Assembly: GCA_018335675.1 (NCBI GenBank)
Contig: JAGXRQ010000036.1
Location: 1 to 50,467, forward strand
DNA length: 50,467 nucleotides
Source of the DNA: Bacteroidota bacterium
GTDB lineage: Bacteria; Bacteroidota; Bacteroidia; Bacteroidales; UBA7960
Reading direction: 5' to 3'
Every line of letters begins with the position of its first letter. Within the stretch, counting starts at the first letter, position 1. The position numbers and the translations under genes were made by a program. The notes below the pieces were generated by a model. It was not told where the DNA came from. It saw nothing but the letters and a program-made list of their open reading frames with translations, and searched no databases. Positions 18,907 through 26,350 of the stretch are shown here, piece by piece.

Positions 18907-19620
18907 ATGAGCAAACAAGATTGTAAAAAAATCACCGAGCAAGCATGGCAAAAGTTTTTTGAAAAAGACTTTCAATCAAGTGTAGACATTTTTGAAGAAG
19001 TGCTTGAAGCAGAAGAAGAAAATAAAGAAGCTATTTATGGGAAAGCATGTGCTTTGTTCAGATTGTTGGATTATGATGCCGCAGAAAAAGATTATAATAA
19101 ACTTATAAAAATAAGTCCTAACGATTCAAAACTTTTTCATGCCAGAGGGCTGTTAAAAGGTGCTGATGAAAATGCTGAAGGTGCAATAAAGGACCTTGAA
19201 AAAGCATTTGACCTTGAGCCTGAGAGTGCTGAAGCTTGTCAAGACTTGGCTTTTGCCTATTTGACAGCAGAAGAGTATAATAAAGCAGCTCTAGCATTTG
19301 AAAAGTTAGTCGAACTTCATAAAAATTGTCCGCAGGGATGGTGTGGTAAAGGGCTTGTTGCTCTGTTTAAGAAAGAACACAAAAAGGCTGTTGAGTATTT
19401 TAATCTAGCAATAAAATCTGAGCCAAATTATTTACTTGCATTACTTGCTAGAGCTGACGCATATCTTGAATTGGGGAAAACTGCCGAAGCTCAAAGAGAT
19501 TTGAAAAAAGTATTGGGAATAGATGCTAAAATATTCGATAAAAAATCGGAAGATCTTGAGGATGATGATGAAAACATTAACGAAGATGATGAGATTGAAG
19601 AATTTGATATTGATGATTAA
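18907..19620 (+). CDS. Tetratricopeptide repeat protein with acidic tail
   Basis: The 237-residue protein has about five TPR units from residue 10 to 200 (alternating helices with W-x-x-F, A-Y-x-x-R-G, and Y-x-x-A-L-A-x-R patterns). It has no signal peptide or membrane segment and is probably cytoplasmic. The C-terminal 28 residues are almost entirely Asp/Glu (EDLEDDDENINEDDEIEEFD). TPRs mediate protein contacts; no partner can be named. It lies 27 bases before the M48 protease gene and may be co-transcribed with it. Confidence 0.85.
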   Translation: MSKQDCKKITEQAWQKFFEKDFQSSVDIFEEVLEAEEENKEAIYGKACALFRLLDYDAAEKDYNKLIKISPNDSKLFHARGLLKGADENAEGAIKDLEKAFDLEPESAEACQDLAFAYLTAEEYNKAALAFEKLVELHKNCPQGWCGKGLVALFKKEHKKAVEYFNLAIKSEPNYLLALLARADAYLELGKTAEAQRDLKKVLGIDAKIFDKKSEDLEDDDENINEDDEIEEFDIDD

Positions 19621-19647
19621 AATCTGTATATAAAAAACATTGAATCC

Positions 19648-20463
19648 ATGAAATCAAAAACTGTAAAAGCAACAACTACATTAATAATTGTATTGTCGTT
19701 AATGTTAACTTTTTCATGCGACAGAGGAAAATTTAATGTATTTACTGTTCAGGATGATAAGGAGTTAGGCGATGAAGTGCATGCTGAAATTGAAAAAGAC
19801 CCTGCAACCTATCCAATTCTTGACAAAACAGTACATTCGGAATTATACAATCATCTTTACAGAATTAGGGACGTTATTTTAGCCTCTCCTGACATCAAGT
19901 ATAAAAACGAATTCAACTGGGAAATTTATATTATTCATGATGATAATGTTATTAATGCATTTGCGATACCGGGAGGAAGAACTTATTATTATACCGGACT
20001 TCTTAAGTTTTTGGAGGATGAGGCATCTTTAGCCGGTGTGATGGCTCACGAAGTTGCTCACGCCGACTGGAGGCATAGCACAGCTAGGTTGTCAAAAATG
20101 TATTCTTATCAAACAATTCTTTCAGTAATATTAGGTGATAACCCAAGCCTTGCGGCAGAGATTGCTGCTAATCTTGCACTAGGACTTACAGCACTTGCTT
20201 ATAGCCGTCAGGATGAGTATGAAGCAGATGAATATTCTCTAAGATATTTAGGTCCTGCTGAACACGACCCAAGGGGAGTAGCCTATTTTTTTGAAATGTT
20301 TGACTTGGAAAACCCGCCTTCAACCGTATCTACTTACTTAAGCACTCACCCATATGCCGGCGACAGAATAACCGAAATTTATAGACTTTTTGCTGAATTA
20401 GGGTATGCTGAAGGAAACAGATTCACAGAAAGATATCAGCAAATAAAGGCTTTACTTCCTTAA
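19648..20463 (+). CDS. M48-family metalloprotease, lipoprotein
   Basis: The 271-residue protein has a lipoprotein signal peptide with lipobox LTFSC (Cys24). The zinc motif HEVAH is at residues 134-138 and the third ligand is in EYEAD (Glu190). This places it with the BepA/LoiP/Oma1-type M48 peptidases that act on envelope proteins. No transmembrane segments beyond the signal are seen, so it should be a periplasm-facing lipoprotein. It lies 27 bases downstream of the TPR gene and converges with the sulfur cluster. Confidence 0.9.
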   Translation: MKSKTVKATTTLIIVLSLMLTFSCDRGKFNVFTVQDDKELGDEVHAEIEKDPATYPILDKTVHSELYNHLYRIRDVILASPDIKYKNEFNWEIYIIHDDNVINAFAIPGGRTYYYTGLLKFLEDEASLAGVMAHEVAHADWRHSTARLSKMYSYQTILSVILGDNPSLAAEIAANLALGLTALAYSRQDEYEADEYSLRYLGPAEHDPRGVAYFFEMFDLENPPSTVSTYLSTHPYAGDRITEIYRLFAELGYAEGNRFTERYQQIKALLP

Positions 20464-20481
20464 ATGATTTCCCAGTATTAA

Positions 20482-21075
20482 TTAACAACCACCAGAAACC
20501 GTTATTTTAGTTTCTTTTGTTGTTGATGCTGCATCAGAGCTGCTTACAGAGCTTCCAATTCTAATATAACGAGGATAATCAAACTTTGCCTTATCTTCAG
20601 AGTAATATCCATAAGCTGGATTAAATTTCTCAATAACGTGTTTTATTACCATTGAATAATTACCTGAAAGAACCAGAATGTTTTCGAATCCATTACCTAC
20701 TAATGTAGTTCTTGCAACATGAGCATCAGATTCTTTGTTGGCAATTATTACCTTGGTTTTATCTTTTTTGAAAACTTTTTTTGATTTCTTAGATAGAATA
20801 TCATTGAATGGAACATTAACAGAACCCTCAATGTGACCTTCTTCGAATTCTTCCTCTGTTCTAATATCAACAAAAATAAAATCTTTAATCCTTTCGCTAT
20901 TTATTATATCATTTAATTCAGCAAAAGGCATTATAGACGATTCATTTGTAATTTCATTAAGAACATCTTTTTTGTTAGTTTTATAGCTCTTGGTTGTAAA
21001 CCAATGAAAAACAAGGGCTAATATTATTACTAGGAAGAATAAAAACGCACTATTGTTTAAATTTTTTATTGCCAT
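20482..21075 (-). CDS. Membrane-anchored rhodanese-like protein with C-terminal GGC
   Basis: The 197-residue protein has one membrane segment (about 10-27) and then a rhodanese fold (FVDIRTEEEFEEGHIEGSVNVPF at about 68-90). Where the catalytic Cys loop should be it reads VIIANKESDAHVA (about 109-121), with no Cys. The only cysteine in the whole protein is the last residue, in the tail KETKITVSGGC. The same kind of tail ends the two related genes upstream. It is last in the cluster, 18 bases downstream of the YeeE-rhodanese fusion. Side of the membrane is unclear: the segment is followed by several lysines. A sulfur-binding or scaffolding role is inferred. Confidence 0.8.
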   Translation of the reverse strand: MAIKNLNNSAFLFFLVIILALVFHWFTTKSYKTNKKDVLNEITNESSIMPFAELNDIINSERIKDFIFVDIRTEEEFEEGHIEGSVNVPFNDILSKKSKKVFKKDKTKVIIANKESDAHVARTTLVGNGFENILVLSGNYSMVIKHVIEKFNPAYGYYSEDKAKFDYPRYIRIGSSVSSSDAASTTKETKITVSGGC

Positions 21076-21093
21076 AATTGTCCTTTTTTATTA

Positions 21094-22323
21094 TTAACAA
21101 CCGCCGCTACCCTCAGGTATTGAAATTTCAATAATTGTTTTAACAGGTTTTTGTTGAGGCCTCAACTCTCTAACTGCTTTTCCTTCAAGGAAAAAATTCT
21201 TTACTTCATTAAGAAATCTATGTCGGTATAATGCCATGAAATCACCATTCTGATCTTCGGGAATGCTTTCTTCAATATTAAAAACAGCGTCAAAGAATCC
21301 ATTAAGTCCACCTTTAAGTATATGAATATTGCTGTAACCTGCTCTGGCAGCTATCATCCAGGCATTTGCAGCGTTAGATTCTCCATCGGAATAAAACAGT
21401 TTCTTCTGGTTTTTATCTCTTAAGATACTTCTGTATTGATTGTCTAATAAGTTTTTTAAAGGAATATTAATGGCGCCAGGCATCATAAATCTGTTTGCAC
21501 TTTCAGCGTCTCTAACATCTATAAATACACACTCTGCCTCTTCCCTGATAATTCTATAAGCCACTTCGACAGCATCAACGTGATACTCTTGAGAATTATA
21601 CATTTCCAATACTGTTTCAGGCGACCTTTCGTGAAGGCTACTAGCACGCTCTGCAGGAAGGAAAAGATATATTGTCATAAGAACCATTAGCAAAAATGAC
21701 GGCATTGTATAATTCGGTCTATCATCAAATTTCTTATAGTCAACTTTATTAGTTTTATCCTCAATAATTTTTGTAAAAATAAATGCCATTAAAGCCATAA
21801 AAGCTAAAAAGAAAGCAAACCATTTTTTCGACATTCCTAAAGAGTCATAAATAAATGGCTGTCCTAAATAACTACCTTTATAAATTGGCTCAAAATCAGA
21901 ATAGAAATGCCCGAAAATGAAAATCCCTAAAAATGCTCCCAGTATAAAAACCATGGCATCAATTTTCCCAATTACGGCAGCTACGACGCTTGTTCCTGGG
22001 CAAAAGCCTCCCAGTATAAAGCCAAATCCCATAATTACTCCGCCAACAATTGCAGACCAAAGGTATGTTGGGTTTATATAAATAAGATCCATGTCAACCC
22101 AGCCCAAGTAACTCATAAAGACAAGTCCTGTCATTGCAGTAATTCCTGCTGTAAAAAACACTCTCAAGACAACGAAATCATAGCCGTAAAAAACTCCTGC
22201 AAGTTTTTTAGAGGAAGAAAATCCTGCTTGTTCTAGAATATAACCGAATCCAAAACCTATTATCAGAGCGAAGAACAGGTTGAGTTCCGGGTTTACTAAT
22301 CCTTGTGGTATAAAAGGAGCCAT
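21094..22323 (-). CDS. YeeE/YedE transporter half fused to rhodanese domain, C-terminal GGC
   Basis: The 409-residue protein has about six to seven membrane segments in residues 12-225. The YeeE/YedE motif GGFCPGTS contains Cys108. Residues about 235-345 are a rhodanese domain (CVFIDVRDAESANRFMMPGAINIPL), but the active-site loop reads LFYSDGESNA (309-318) without Cys. The protein ends EISIPEGSGGC. YeeE/TsuA proteins import thiosulfate through conserved cysteines; family assignment is clear, substrate is inferred. It lies 18 bases after the companion half. A rhodanese fused to the transporter suggests sulfur is handed over at the channel. Confidence 0.85.
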   Translation of the reverse strand: MAPFIPQGLVNPELNLFFALIIGFGFGYILEQAGFSSSKKLAGVFYGYDFVVLRVFFTAGITAMTGLVFMSYLGWVDMDLIYINPTYLWSAIVGGVIMGFGFILGGFCPGTSVVAAVIGKIDAMVFILGAFLGIFIFGHFYSDFEPIYKGSYLGQPFIYDSLGMSKKWFAFFLAFMALMAFIFTKIIEDKTNKVDYKKFDDRPNYTMPSFLLMVLMTIYLFLPAERASSLHERSPETVLEMYNSQEYHVDAVEVAYRIIREEAECVFIDVRDAESANRFMMPGAINIPLKNLLDNQYRSILRDKNQKKLFYSDGESNAANAWMIAARAGYSNIHILKGGLNGFFDAVFNIEESIPEDQNGDFMALYRHRFLNEVKNFFLEGKAVRELRPQQKPVKTIIEISIPEGSGGC

Positions 22324-22341
22324 ATTTATTAGTTTTTTAAA

Positions 22342-22860
22342 TTAAACCCACAATTTCTTGAAAAAATAAGCAATTACGTAGCCTGTTCCGAAGATAGCCA
22401 TCATTGTAAGAATGCCGCCAGTGCTTAACACAGCCATTCCGCTTAGTGCTGCCCCACTTGTGCATCCTCTTCCGAATTGTGCTCCAAGTCCGAACAAAAC
22501 ACCTCCTGACAGAGCAAAAATAAGTCTTGTTAATGCGCTTATCCTTGGGCCTCTCTCAACTTTAAGTCCAAGTCTGCCCGCCATCGCGCCACTAAAGAAC
22601 CCGCCGAAAATAACTCCAATAACCAGATATACTAGCCAAGAATTCAATGGGTTATTTCCGGGTGTGAAATACTCCTCATAAAACGCCGATTTTTCAGCAT
22701 ATTCGGGAGCAGTACTTCCGACTGTTGAAATAACTACACTTTTTGCAGCGCCTGATGCGCCAAGACCACGGCCTGTAATAACAAATGCTGACAGTAGAAC
22801 CAGGCCTAGCAGAAAGCCGGCCAAGTATGGGTTCATGTAACTTTTTGGATTAACGCTCAT
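22342..22860 (-). CDS. YeeE/YedE family transporter half
   Basis: I start at the ATG at 22860 (172 residues); the open frame extends to a TTG at 22884 that would overlap the upstream stop. The protein has four to five membrane segments and the family motif GRGCTSGAAL with Cys133. Full-length YeeE/YedE proteins carry two such Cys-containing repeats; here they are split over this gene and the next. The two halves probably assemble as a heterodimer. It sits between the double-rhodanese lipoprotein and the fusion gene, with gaps of 17 and 18 bases. Confidence 0.88.
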   Translation of the reverse strand: MSVNPKSYMNPYLAGFLLGLVLLSAFVITGRGLGASGAAKSVVISTVGSTAPEYAEKSAFYEEYFTPGNNPLNSWLVYLVIGVIFGGFFSGAMAGRLGLKVERGPRISALTRLIFALSGGVLFGLGAQFGRGCTSGAALSGMAVLSTGGILTMMAIFGTGYVIAYFFKKLWV

Positions 22861-22877
22861 AATATATTGTGTTTTTA

Positions 22878-23957
22878 TTAGCAACCTCCTTGTATTGTAA
22901 TCGTTTCAGTTTTAACTTCAACTTGTTCTCCATTTTCATCTCCGCTTACTAATGGGAAATTATTAATGTGGATATCCTGAAAACCTCTAAAAGTAGTTTG
23001 TGTTTTAATCATTGTATTATTCATAAATGCATTGGCCCCATATGCCTGATTATAAGCATTGTAGCCTAGTATCCTTAAGTACGCAGTTACAAATGAAGAA
23101 TGACTTGCTGTATAGCAAAATACTGCTATTGGTTTATCAGTAGGTAGTGTAAGTAAGTCTTTATTTCTTGCCAAAGATTGTTTTGGAGCGTAATGTACTG
23201 CTCCGGGAAGGTGACCTTCATCGTAAGTGCTCTTTGGCCAATAACAAATTATAAAATATTTATCAGGATTTTCTAATATCTCTTGAGTAGTAACAACAAC
23301 ATCTTTTAATGAAACATCAAGAATTTCCTGAACTCTGTGCCTTAATGCTTGATATACACTGCTTTGGTCTGTTTTGATTGAAGGAAGACTGCCCATTTCT
23401 GGCTTTGGATATTCCGTTTTATCTAGTTTTCCTTCAAAATATGAGCCCACACCGGCAAGCCAGTAATTCTGAGCTGCTTCACGATTCCATGAGCTTAATC
23501 CATATCGCAGAGTGTAAACATTATCATACCCTAATAGCATTAATGTCATATTTACATATCCTGATAAGAAAGAATTTGGGCAAACCAGAACAATTTTCTC
23601 GAAAGAATTTGGGTCAATTATATTCTCAAAATAATGCAAAATATTAACAGGCCTGACATTTACTGAGTTTGCGATGTGAGCTTCTTTGTATGATTCCTCA
23701 ATTCTTAGATCAATAATAAGATAATTCTTGCCTTTCATGTTTTGATAAACTTCGTCTGCATTTATAAGTGCCGGTACTTTTGCGCTGTTTATCAAGTTGC
23801 CGTTTTCTTCCAGATAATCAATAATCGCAGATGCAGGATTGTCAATTACTGCATTGGTTTGATTTTTATCCGTACTTCCGCATGAATTCAAAATTATTAT
23901 TGAAGATATTATCAGAAGCAGAGTGATTACTTTGAACTTCGAGTTTCTTATATTCAT
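22878..23957 (-). CDS. Double-rhodanese lipoprotein with C-terminal GGC
   Basis: Taking the ATG at 23957 gives 359 residues (the frame opens earlier only at a TTG). The signal peptide ends in a lipobox (IILNSCGS, Cys26), so it should be anchored on the periplasmic side. Two rhodanese domains follow. The first has its catalytic Cys at 126 (VLVCPNSF) and the second at 281 (AVFCYTASH). The tail VEVKTETITIQGGC ends in Cys359. Rhodaneses move sulfane sulfur between thiols, thiosulfate or cyanide. Of the three tailed proteins in the cluster it is the only one with intact rhodanese loops, so it may load the others. Confidence 0.88.
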   Translation of the reverse strand: MNIRNSKFKVITLLLIISSIIILNSCGSTDKNQTNAVIDNPASAIIDYLEENGNLINSAKVPALINADEVYQNMKGKNYLIIDLRIEESYKEAHIANSVNVRPVNILHYFENIIDPNSFEKIVLVCPNSFLSGYVNMTLMLLGYDNVYTLRYGLSSWNREAAQNYWLAGVGSYFEGKLDKTEYPKPEMGSLPSIKTDQSSVYQALRHRVQEILDVSLKDVVVTTQEILENPDKYFIICYWPKSTYDEGHLPGAVHYAPKQSLARNKDLLTLPTDKPIAVFCYTASHSSFVTAYLRILGYNAYNQAYGANAFMNNTMIKTQTTFRGFQDIHINNFPLVSGDENGEQVEVKTETITIQGGC

Positions 23958-23987
23958 GGTGAAATGTTGTTTCAAAATTCCTAATAT

Positions 23988-24638
23988 TTATTCTTTCTTT
24001 TTATTCTCTTTTATATCCTTTTTGTCGTCTTCATCGTCTTCAAGTTCTTCCCACCCTGTAATCATTGCATTAAGGTTAGAAGAAATAGTATGTCCGGTTG
24101 TTATAAGATAGAGATGCACAACAACAAAAGCTATAATCAGATATGCCCCAACTGTGTGCAATAGAGCGATAGGCTCAATGCTTTCGATACCAAGGCTTTT
24201 CATTTCTCCCTGCCATTGATATCTATAGAACATATATAACAAACCAGTAATAATCATTATTGGGAACAGCATTACTTTAAGCATAAAATAAACTATTCTC
24301 TGCAAAGGATTTAGCTTGCTGAGAATGGTTTTTCTTACCGGGTGTGGTGCGTTTCTAAAAATCCCTGTAAGGTAATATTCTATTTGAGATTTTAAGTTTT
24401 TGGTTGTAGGTAAGTACTGTCGCCACTCTCCGGTTGTAAAATGCCAGAATATTGTAAAAACAGTAAGTATTATTAACGCCCATGCGGCCTTGTTGTGAAG
24501 GTCTACAGCACTTTCATATCCAAAGAAAGAAAAGGAACCATGTACTTCAAATCCGGTAAAAGCCAGAAAAACGACTAAAAAAGCCTGAGTCCAGTGCCAA
24601 AATCTTTCATATTTTTTATAAATAAAAACTCGCTTCAT
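23988..24638 (-). CDS. Cytochrome b561-type membrane subunit
   Basis: The ATG at 24638 gives 216 residues and the typical start YKKYERFWHWTQAFLV. Four to five membrane segments carry histidines suited to bind two b hemes (H15 in RFWHW, H48 in DLHNK, the His in FWHFTTG, LLHTVGA and VVHLY). This is the thiosulfate-reductase/hydrogenase cytochrome b fold. It would link the menaquinone pool to a periplasmic redox partner. The C-terminal 30 residues are highly charged (Glu/Asp/Lys). It lies 10 bases downstream of the octaheme cytochrome, so they likely work together. Confidence 0.88.
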   Translation of the reverse strand: MKRVFIYKKYERFWHWTQAFLVVFLAFTGFEVHGSFSFFGYESAVDLHNKAAWALIILTVFTIFWHFTTGEWRQYLPTTKNLKSQIEYYLTGIFRNAPHPVRKTILSKLNPLQRIVYFMLKVMLFPIMIITGLLYMFYRYQWQGEMKSLGIESIEPIALLHTVGAYLIIAFVVVHLYLITTGHTISSNLNAMITGWEELEDDEDDKKDIKENKKKE

Positions 24639-24648
24639 GTTATGAACT

Positions 24649-26220
24649 TTAATTATTAGCCTTAAGTTTTTTGTACGAGATATATCTGAATAAAGCATGT
24701 GACAACGCACCGATAAATGAAAATATTATCAGCAATTTACCAAGGTTGTCAATAGTTGCATTGTATGATTTGCCCGGAATATATATACCTTCAATGCTCT
24801 GTAGCCTGCTGTTGTTCCTTGTGTGGCAATCGGTGCAGGTTAATGCTTCTGAAGATGGTGAAACCATATGGTTAACAGGAAGAAACATTTGACTTTCAAC
24901 AAAATCCCACTTTCCACTATATGGGAGTCCCACATAGTCCATCCCTGTTTTTAGCGCAAGTTCCCAATTGAAGTCGAGCCATAGAGCACCAACCCCCGGA
25001 TGAGGTCCCCATAGTTTAGCTTGAAGTATTGTATGATATTCTGAGTCGTAAGGTTGCTTGCCTGTATGGATTTTCACAGGTACAATTCTGGAATTTTTAT
25101 CACGCGAAGAGCCAAATAATGTATTAATCTTAAGAGGTAAATTATCAAAATCAATTTTATCAGAAAGAAGATGATGATCTGCTGTTCCATTAAACCATAA
25201 ATAATCGGGGATTGCATTAACTGCCCATTGCTGATCTCCTTTTTCGGAAGAATAAACCGGATTGCCCAATGAATCAAGCATTTCATAAGGCATGCCTTCG
25301 GTCTTTTTAGTGGCTGTAGACCAGTCCCATCTCATTTTTGTTGCATTAACTTTTGCATATCTGGGAATGTGACAGGTTTGACAAGCTATTTTCGCAACAT
25401 GTTCATTTAGCTTATAAACTGTATGTGGTGTATTGGTATGACATTGTTCGCAAGTTGCCCTGTTTGTATTTTCAGATGATAATCCATAATAGCGGCCCTT
25501 CATAACATGATTTTCAGCAGTGTGGCAATCGACGCAAGTTAGGTTTGCGCCATCAACACCCATGTGAACATCAACTGTTCGAGGTGCAGTAAGCAAGGCT
25601 AATTCAAGGTCGCCATGCTTAACATTATTACCTCCACCTCCATGAAAGTGACAGTATCCGCAGTTTTCTTTTTTAGGTTTGCCAACGCTTTGAACAATTG
25701 TCTTTAAATCAATACCGGGAGTCGGATATCCTGAACCTCCACGGGCTTTATCATACAGGCCGCTATTGTCATGGCAAGCTAGGCAATCAACATTATACTG
25801 ATTAGTAAAATCAAAGTCTTTATCTGCCCATCCGTAGCCGGCATGACATCTATTGCAAGATGGTTCATTAGAAAAAATTCCTGTGCAAAAATTATTCAGT
25901 AGATTTCTTTTGCCAATATAAGTAATGCCTCTTCCTTCAATATATGCTTCTCTTTCCCATGTGAAATGAGGACTCGATAGTAATTCTTCACCTCTTTTGT
26001 TATGGCATGAAATACAAGTCTCAGTAATTTCATGTGCGTTTTTGAATTCTTTTTGAAGTTCTTTGTGCTGACTATGGTCAACTGATGAAATATGCAATGC
26101 AGCATATTGTGTTTTTAGTTCTTCAAGGTTTGTATTCTCTTTGTATGAATCCCTAAGTACGAATGTAATTATAACCAAAGGAATTACTACAGAAAGGAAA
26201 AAGATTATTGAATTCTTCAT
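24649..26220 (-). CDS. Octaheme c-type cytochrome, tetrathionate reductase (Otr) family
   Basis: The 523-residue protein has an N-terminal membrane anchor (about 4-21), a second hydrophobic segment near the C-terminus (about 494-513), and exactly eight CxxCH motifs, at Cys69, 122, 146, 187, 229, 257, 280 and 462. The spacing, with seven clustered hemes and the last far downstream, matches octaheme tetrathionate reductases, which in Shewanella reduce tetrathionate, nitrite or hydroxylamine. The physiological substrate here is not proven; the sulfur-transfer genes downstream argue for a sulfur compound. It is first in the operon and a good promoter lies 34 bases upstream. Confidence 0.92.
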   Translation of the reverse strand: MKNSIIFFLSVVIPLVIITFVLRDSYKENTNLEELKTQYAALHISSVDHSQHKELQKEFKNAHEITETCISCHNKRGEELLSSPHFTWEREAYIEGRGITYIGKRNLLNNFCTGIFSNEPSCNRCHAGYGWADKDFDFTNQYNVDCLACHDNSGLYDKARGGSGYPTPGIDLKTIVQSVGKPKKENCGYCHFHGGGGNNVKHGDLELALLTAPRTVDVHMGVDGANLTCVDCHTAENHVMKGRYYGLSSENTNRATCEQCHTNTPHTVYKLNEHVAKIACQTCHIPRYAKVNATKMRWDWSTATKKTEGMPYEMLDSLGNPVYSSEKGDQQWAVNAIPDYLWFNGTADHHLLSDKIDFDNLPLKINTLFGSSRDKNSRIVPVKIHTGKQPYDSEYHTILQAKLWGPHPGVGALWLDFNWELALKTGMDYVGLPYSGKWDFVESQMFLPVNHMVSPSSEALTCTDCHTRNNSRLQSIEGIYIPGKSYNATIDNLGKLLIIFSFIGALSHALFRYISYKKLKANN

Positions 26221-26253
26221 GGTAGTTGATTGGTTTGACGGTTTTTACATATG

Positions 26254-26281
26254 CAAATATATCAATATATTATTGTGCAAA
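26254..26281 (-). promoter_or_regulatory. Putative promoter of the cytochrome-rhodanese operon
   Basis: On the minus strand TATATTTG (26254-26261) is a full match to the -7 consensus and TTTG (26278-26281) lies 16 bases upstream as a -33 box. The octaheme cytochrome ATG is 33 bases downstream. Two CATATG hexamers (26248-26253 and 26285-26290) flank the boxes. Confidence 0.5.
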
Positions 26282-26350
26282 AATCATATGCCAAAAAAAT
26301 AAATATAACTTATATCGTGGTTATAAAAGTAAGAAATTTTTCAATGAAAT

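Noticed and set aside
22861-22884. Earlier TTG start for the YeeE half
   Set aside because: It would overlap the upstream stop; the ATG at 22860 fits the family start.
20482-26220. Known C-terminal sorting signals as an explanation of the GGC tails
   Set aside because: CGP-CTERM, MYXO-CTERM and similar tags need a hydrophobic helix and basic end. These tails are short, polar and end at Cys.
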